Of a stretch of DNA of 8,046 bases, positions 5,376 through 8,046 are shown one piece after another. The position numbers and the translations under genes were made by a program. The notes beneath the pieces were generated by a model. The model searched no databases, was not told where the DNA came from, and saw only the letters and a program-made list of their open reading frames with translations. Source of the stretch: Planctomycetaceae bacterium (GTDB taxonomy: Bacteria > Planctomycetota > Planctomycetia > Pirellulales > PALSA-1355); NCBI GenBank assembly GCA_005773095.1, contig SXHT01000151.1, forward strand, positions 1 through 8,046. Direction: 5' to 3'. Within the stretch, counting starts at the first letter, position 1; every line of letters starts with the position of its first letter.

Positions 5376-6272
5376 TTAGCGTCGGGCGGCGCGCCAGCCT
5401 TCGTCGTCGACGTTTTCCTCGGCGGCCACCGCGATCACGGTCGCGGTACGCTTCATGGGACGATACGTTGTGCGGTCATCTGAGTTGAGCAGCCGCGGCG
5501 TGAGCGTGGAGTTGGTATTCTTGTTGGCCGCTTCGCCATTCTGATTTGAATCGTCGGGAATCACTCGCAGGCGCGATTCCGGATCGGTCACGCCGGAACC
5601 ATCTTGGAACGTACGAGGCACTTCTGTCGAAGACGGGGCCGGTGTGGGCGCCAAACTGGGCGCCGCGCTACCTGAATTGCCTTGGATGCTGGGCGTCGAC
5701 GGGTAGCTGGGGGACATGGGGTAGCTGGGTGTCGGCGACGTGTACGTCGGCGACGCGCCCGTGGTGCATGTAGCACAAGTGCTGCGGCCGCAGCTGCCAA
5801 TCGCACAGCCAGCCGGTGCCGGCGAGTAGCTCACCAGAGGCGCGTACACCTGGCGGTACGTCGTGTACGGCACCAGTCGCGCTTGCGTTTGATAGGTAAC
5901 GACAGGACGCATTGCGGTAACCTGATTGCCGCACGAGTCGCAACCGGGCACTGCCTGGCAGGAGGTCACGGGTACTTGCTGATAGACAGTGCGGTAACAA
6001 GTCTGCGGCACGTAGCTGCACGTTTGTTGACACGGACTGCACGTTTGTGGACACGCATAGCACGTGGTGCAAGCCGGTGGGCTATAACACGTGTTGCAGG
6101 CTGGCGCCGCCGGCGCGTACGCGGCGGTGTACGGTCGGTACGCCGTCGTGCCGCCACCGCAGCAACCTCCACCGAACCAATGAAAGATCGCCTGGCTCTC
6201 AGCAGGAACCGTTAACAACAAGCCAGCCACCGCACAGGCAGCCAGAACGCGACGCACCCTGTAAGAGTTCAT
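5376..6272 (-). CDS. Secreted cysteine-rich, proline/threonine-rich envelope protein
   Basis: This 298-residue protein has a clear Sec signal peptide (MNSYRVRR, hydrophobic 9-21, probable cut after SQA28). The mature part starts with a Gly/Cys patch (34-41). A Cys-rich block follows (59-114), with repeated CxxC spacing such as CNTC, CTTCYAC and CSPCQQTC. A Tyr/Val/Thr-rich stretch follows (93-149, TVYQQVPVTSC and VTYQTQARLVPYTTYRQVY), and then a second Cys group (156-169). The C-terminal half is disordered, rich in Pro, Ser and Thr (173-215) and then Asn and charged residues. I count 18 cysteines in the mature chain. This composition resembles planctomycete cell-wall proteins, including those with YTV-type motifs, so a cross-linked envelope role is inferred; no enzymatic motif is visible. 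A GGAGAG site four bases before the ATG and a good promoter support the start. A strong terminator follows. Confidence 0.85.
   Translation of the reverse strand: MNSYRVRRVLAACAVAGLLLTVPAESQAIFHWFGGGCCGGGTTAYRPYTAAYAPAAPACNTCYSPPACTTCYACPQTCSPCQQTCSYVPQTCYRTVYQQVPVTSCQAVPGCDSCGNQVTAMRPVVTYQTQARLVPYTTYRQVYAPLVSYSPAPAGCAIGSCGRSTCATCTTGASPTYTSPTPSYPMSPSYPSTPSIQGNSGSAAPSLAPTPAPSSTEVPRTFQDGSGVTDPESRLRVIPDDSNQNGEAANKNTNSTLTPRLLNSDDRTTYRPMKRTATVIAVAAEENVDDEGWRAARR
6017..6058 (-). repeat. Two 21-bp tandem repeats coding for Cys motifs
   Basis: Bases 6017-6037 and 6038-6058 are adjacent 21-bp copies sharing TGCACGTTTGT, a common GACACG and few differences. A third, decayed unit begins near 6059. Inside the Cys-rich protein they encode the CPQTCSPCQQTC region, so the Cys block probably grew by slippage or unequal exchange in steps of seven residues. 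Confidence 0.7.
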
Positions 6273-6316
6273 ACATCTCTCCGGAAATACGGGGTCAAAA
6301 ATGGGACACTTTCTGA

Positions 6317-6345
6317 GTTAGAATCCGAACCGATCGCAATGTCAA
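6317..6345 (-). promoter_or_regulatory. Sigma70-type promoter of the Cys-rich protein gene
   Basis: On the minus strand a perfect TTGACA (6340-6345) is followed by exactly 17 bases and TCTAAC (6317-6322), which matches the -10 consensus at 4 of 6 positions. The transcript would start near 6310, leaving a leader of about 38 bases that contains the GGAGAG ribosome-binding site. The -10 box and spacing are identical to those proposed for the metallopeptidase gene. Confidence 0.65.
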
Positions 6346-6666
6346 CTATTTCCGTGACGCAGAAGCCCATTTGGTGGAACTTTTGTATTGCGTCGTGCTT
6401 GCCCATGGCGCAAGCCGGCTAATGCTGGCAAAGCTTAACGCTCCCGGCGAGACGGAGAGGAGGCAGACCGCCAAGAAGCGGGGCTGCTCCCGCGACGCTG
6501 CCGGCGCGATTGCATCCTTGCTGTACTCTAGTCTGCGCTTTCGCGGGAGCAGCCGAAATCGGCTGCTTTCGCTAGGTTCTTGACGCCAAACCGTCGCGCC
6601 ACCAAATTAACCGGCAAAATCGCTCTGTTTATACCATCTGTACGGTGCACGACGGTCGGTTGTTCG
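6346..6666. other. Intergenic region with inverted repeats, no gene seen
   Basis: The 321 bases between the Cys-rich gene's promoter and the ATPase stop contain no convincing gene; the one plus-strand frame of 70 codons has no family resemblance. Structure present: a hairpin GCTTGC-CCATGGC-GCAAGC (6397-6415), an element with perfect 14-bp inverted ends (6482-6554), an adjoining hairpin (6549-6566), and a loose 7-bp inverted pair ACCGTCG/CGACGGT (6590-6596, 6650-6656). None has a U-tract, so a terminator for the ATPase operon is not clearly identified. Confidence 0.5.
6482..6554. repeat. 73-bp element with perfect 14-bp inverted ends
   Basis: GGCTGCTCCCGCGA (6482-6495) is the exact reverse complement of TCGCGGGAGCAGCC (6541-6554), with 45 unrelated bases between. 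A third, imperfect copy of the left arm, GGCTGCTTTCGC (6561-6572), pairs with the right arm to form a separate hairpin (GCAGCCG-AAAT-CGGCTGC, 6549-6566). The right arm can therefore fold with either neighbour. It is probably a short dispersed palindromic element; it could also act as a terminator or transcript stabiliser for the minus-strand operon. Confidence 0.7.
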
Positions 6667-7395
6667 TCAATTCGCCCATTGCTGATAGCGGTCGTACAGA
6701 CAAAAAAGCGCTTCACGCAGGTTGCCACCGGCCCTGGAGTAGGCTTCCGCCGCCTCCACGGGAGTAAGAGTTGTTACACCAGAGGGAAGCAGCCGGTCAA
6801 CGATCGCTTGCAGGATCGCCAGGGAGGGGCTGGCTGCAAAAATCGTGGGCAAGGAAACCGTATGGTGGGCAGTCACCAGAAGCCCCCAGCCGCGCCGCCG
6901 ACAGCGGAGCGCGACCAGCCAGCGGCTGAAGCGATTGAGTTGCTCGTAGCCGTCGATGACCCAGAGCACACGCGGTTGCGTTGGTCCGCGACGCGATTCC
7001 CGCGTCTCGTCGCTTTGGGACCGGCCCGTGCGGGGCAGCCAGCGCTGCCCATCGTGCAGTGAAATCAGATGGGGGCGAATGCCGCGTTTTTCCAATTCTG
7101 GCAACAACGACGCCAGCAAGCTTGACTTGCCGCTGCCATGCGGCCCGATGATGGCGCCTCGCCAGGCGTTGGCCTCCAGCGAATCGATCAGCCGGTCCGC
7201 GCTCCAACCGTGGGCAAACACAAAGGGAATCGCTCCTGGCCGCAGGAAACGCGTTGAGAAAGGATTGCAAAGTCGCAGGTACGCTCCGCGTGCCGTGGCA
7301 GACGGGGCATTGGTTGTGCCTGCAGGCGACGAGCGATTCGCTGTGCCCGCAGCGGACGGCGCACCGAGCATGCCTTTTTCTATGGGTGGTTTCAC
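6667..7395 (-). CDS. P-loop ATPase of a small arrestin-like operon
   Basis: This is a 242-residue predicted ATPase. It has a Walker A GPHGSGKSS (84-92), a Walker B VLWVIDGYEQL (143-153; Asp148, with Glu151 a candidate catalytic acid), a sensor-1-like LLVTAHH (172-178) and a C-terminal SRAGGNLREALFCLYDRYQQ (220-239) resembling the sensor-2/lid helix of AAA+ or STAND-type ATPases. I do not recognise a named family. The start chosen is GTG 7395, which overlaps the TGA of the upstream gene as GTGA, like the ATGA overlap one gene earlier. An ATG at 7371 is the alternative; only a weak AAAGG precedes it. Residues 8-40, rich in Ala, Ser, Thr and Gly, are encoded by a 99-bp palindrome-ended element. 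Without it the protein would read KPPIEK directly joined to RLCNPFSTRFLRPGAIPF. Downstream of two arrestin-like genes, it probably acts with them. Confidence 0.85.
   Translation of the reverse strand: MKPPIEKGMLGAPSAAGTANRSSPAGTTNAPSATARGAYLRLCNPFSTRFLRPGAIPFVFAHGWSADRLIDSLEANAWRGAIIGPHGSGKSSLLASLLPELEKRGIRPHLISLHDGQRWLPRTGRSQSDETRESRRGPTQPRVLWVIDGYEQLNRFSRWLVALRCRRRGWGLLVTAHHTVSLPTIFAASPSLAILQAIVDRLLPSGVTTLTPVEAAEAYSRAGGNLREALFCLYDRYQQWAN
7277..7375. mobile_element. 99-bp palindrome-ended element inserted in frame in the ATPase gene
   Basis: On the plus strand the left end AGGTACGCTCCGCGTGCC (7277-7294) and the right end GGCGCACCGAGCATGCCT (7358-7375) are inverted repeats matching at 13 of 18 positions. 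A perfect palindrome GCCTGCAGGC (7318-7327) lies near the centre. The length is 33 codons exactly, so it leaves the ATPase frame open and adds 33 residues. No target-site duplication is clear. It also supplies the ATG at 7371. The GCACGCGGAGCGTACC-type end resembles, in my memory, a repeat dispersed through Pirellulales genomes; that needs a search. Confidence 0.5.
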
Positions 7396-7793
7396 GACGT
7401 CGCGGGTTGTTCGGCGGCGGGAACGTTGCCCAAGTGAAACCGTTCCTCCGAAACGAAATCGTCGCCGCGCAGAGGAAATGCCCGCACGCGCACGCACCAG
7501 ACAATCTTCACGATAGCTCCCTGGTAGCTAAGCGGGCTGTTCGGCAAACGCGTGCGAAACGCGATTGGTCGGCGCAGGTCGCTTGCGCCGTCTTGCGCGT
7601 CGAGTCGCTCGAAATGATGCACGCCGATGTCCTCGTCTCCCTTGCCCTCGGTGTACCACAATACTGACAACTCAACCGCCTTGAGACTGTGGGCATCATC
7701 GGGCACGACCAAGAACTGCCCCGACAGTTCTTCGCCAGGGTTGAACTGCGTGCGATCGTCGTCGAACAAGATTTCGATTGGCCGCGGCGTCAT
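7392..7793 (-). CDS. Small arrestin-like beta-sandwich protein
   Basis: This 133-residue protein has no signal peptide or membrane segment. The visible pattern suggests an arrestin-N-like immunoglobulin-type beta sandwich. An early strand IEILFDDD is followed by FNPGEELSGQFLV (17-29), the usual 'G..l.G.v.v' hairpin of arrestin-like domains. Then come KAVELSVLWYTEGKGDEDIG (38-57), a PIAFRTRLPNSPLSYQG segment (76-92), and IVKIVWCVRVRAF (94-106), equivalent to 'F..pLP...p.Sy.G....i.y.v...'. The last block is ERFHLGNV (117-124). The start is ATG 7793, overlapping the upstream stop as ATGA, with GAGGTGGAGG just before it. The long upstream open frame lacks family character and overlaps the neighbour. 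The role is unknown; arrestin-like proteins usually scaffold membrane proteins or trafficking machinery. Fold assignment is by pattern only. Confidence 0.8.
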   Translation of the reverse strand: MTPRPIEILFDDDRTQFNPGEELSGQFLVVPDDAHSLKAVELSVLWYTEGKGDEDIGVHHFERLDAQDGASDLRRPIAFRTRLPNSPLSYQGAIVKIVWCVRVRAFPLRGDDFVSEERFHLGNVPAAEQPATS

Positions 7794-8046
7794 GCCTCCA
7801 CCTCGCAATGATCCGTGGGAAAGACAATCAGCGGATACTCGCGTTCGAAATTGGGCCAACCCGCGACGTCGCCTTTCACCAGCAGTTTCCACTTCACCTC
7901 GTTGTGTGTGCTTCTGAAGGAATGCATCGCCGTGTCCGGAATCAAGATGGACCACTGATGCTCAAGCGGCACTGCCAGATCGATCTCAAAGCCGTCACGC
8001 CGATAGACCGATTGCGCGAGCACGCGCCGCTGTTCGGTGCGGGTAT
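7790..8046 (-). CDS. C-terminal part of a protein with an arrestin-like domain (partial)
   Basis: The frame is open at the right edge of the window and ends in TGA at 7790-7792; 84 residues are visible, and the start lies beyond base 8046. The GTG at 8023 is unlikely to be a start because the frame continues upstream (TRTEQRR). The segment HQWSILIPDTAMHSFRSTHN, followed by EVKWKLLVKGDVAGWPNFEREYPLIVFP, follows the strand order of the C-terminal half of arrestin-like domains, where a 'W.l.v.....G.p.f...fpi.V' pattern is common. It is translationally coupled to the next gene by an ATGA overlap and carries that gene's ribosome-binding site in its last codons. Anything N-terminal, such as a membrane anchor, cannot be seen. 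The fold call is inference. Confidence 0.75.
   Translation of the reverse strand, partial: TRTEQRRVLAQSVYRRDGFEIDLAVPLEHQWSILIPDTAMHSFRSTHNEVKWKLLVKGDVAGWPNFEREYPLIVFPTDHCEVEA

Noticed and set aside
5682..6215. 177-codon Arg-rich plus-strand frame opposite the Cys-rich protein gene.
   Set aside because: Arg/Val/Ala-rich antisense shadow; the minus strand has signal peptide, promoter, ribosome-binding site and terminator.
7254..7375. Alternative minus-strand frame encoding a zinc-ribbon-like string (RCGHSESLVAC, then QCPVCHG), suggesting a frameshifted N-terminal zinc ribbon of the ATPase.
   Set aside because: The string lies almost entirely inside the 99-bp palindrome-ended element, has no start codon nearby in its frame, and would need two frameshifts within about 100 bases. 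Read-through of a repeat explains it more simply.

Overview
The window looks like chromosomal DNA of a planctomycete, most likely in or near the Pirellulales. The evidence is a Tat-exported DUF1501 protein, a cysteine-rich secreted protein of the planctomycete envelope type, high G+C with strong G/C preference at third codon positions, and intergenic spaces full of short palindromic repeats. This assignment is inference from gene content; no rRNA or complete tRNA is present.

Layout. Bases 1-120 are the 3' end of an unidentified plus-strand gene. Bases 121-612 hold two 55-bp direct repeats, a REP-like palindrome and a likely promoter. A DUF1501 gene (613-2082, +) follows. The next spacer (2083-2391) carries a 95-bp element with inverted ends, a 32-bp tandem duplication and a promoter overlaid by a palindrome. 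A membrane-anchored neutral zinc metallopeptidase of the YpfJ/KPN_02809 family (2392-3261, +) comes next. It converges on polX (3406-5163, -), a family X DNA polymerase with a PHP exonuclease domain. Upstream of polX lie a strong intrinsic terminator and a tRNA 3'-end-like fragment, both downstream of a secreted Cys-rich protein gene (5376-6272, -) that has a good sigma70-type promoter. After a repeat-bearing spacer (6346-6666), a tightly packed minus-strand operon runs off the right edge: an arrestin-like fold protein (partial, 7790-8046), a second small arrestin-like protein (7392-7793) and a P-loop ATPase (6667-7395). These are joined by an ATGA and a GTGA overlap.

The genes before the last operon look like independent units: exported protein, membrane peptidase, DNA repair and envelope protein. 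The last three genes appear translationally coupled and are the best candidate for an undescribed functional system. The most striking structural observation is a 99-bp palindrome-ended element inside the 5' end of the ATPase gene. Its length is a multiple of three, and removing it leaves an uninterrupted reading frame that starts at the GTG overlapping the upstream stop codon. This resembles the in-frame palindromic elements known from Rickettsia. The second notable point is that the zinc metallopeptidase has HEVGQH where the family is expected to have an HExxH-type HEVGHH.
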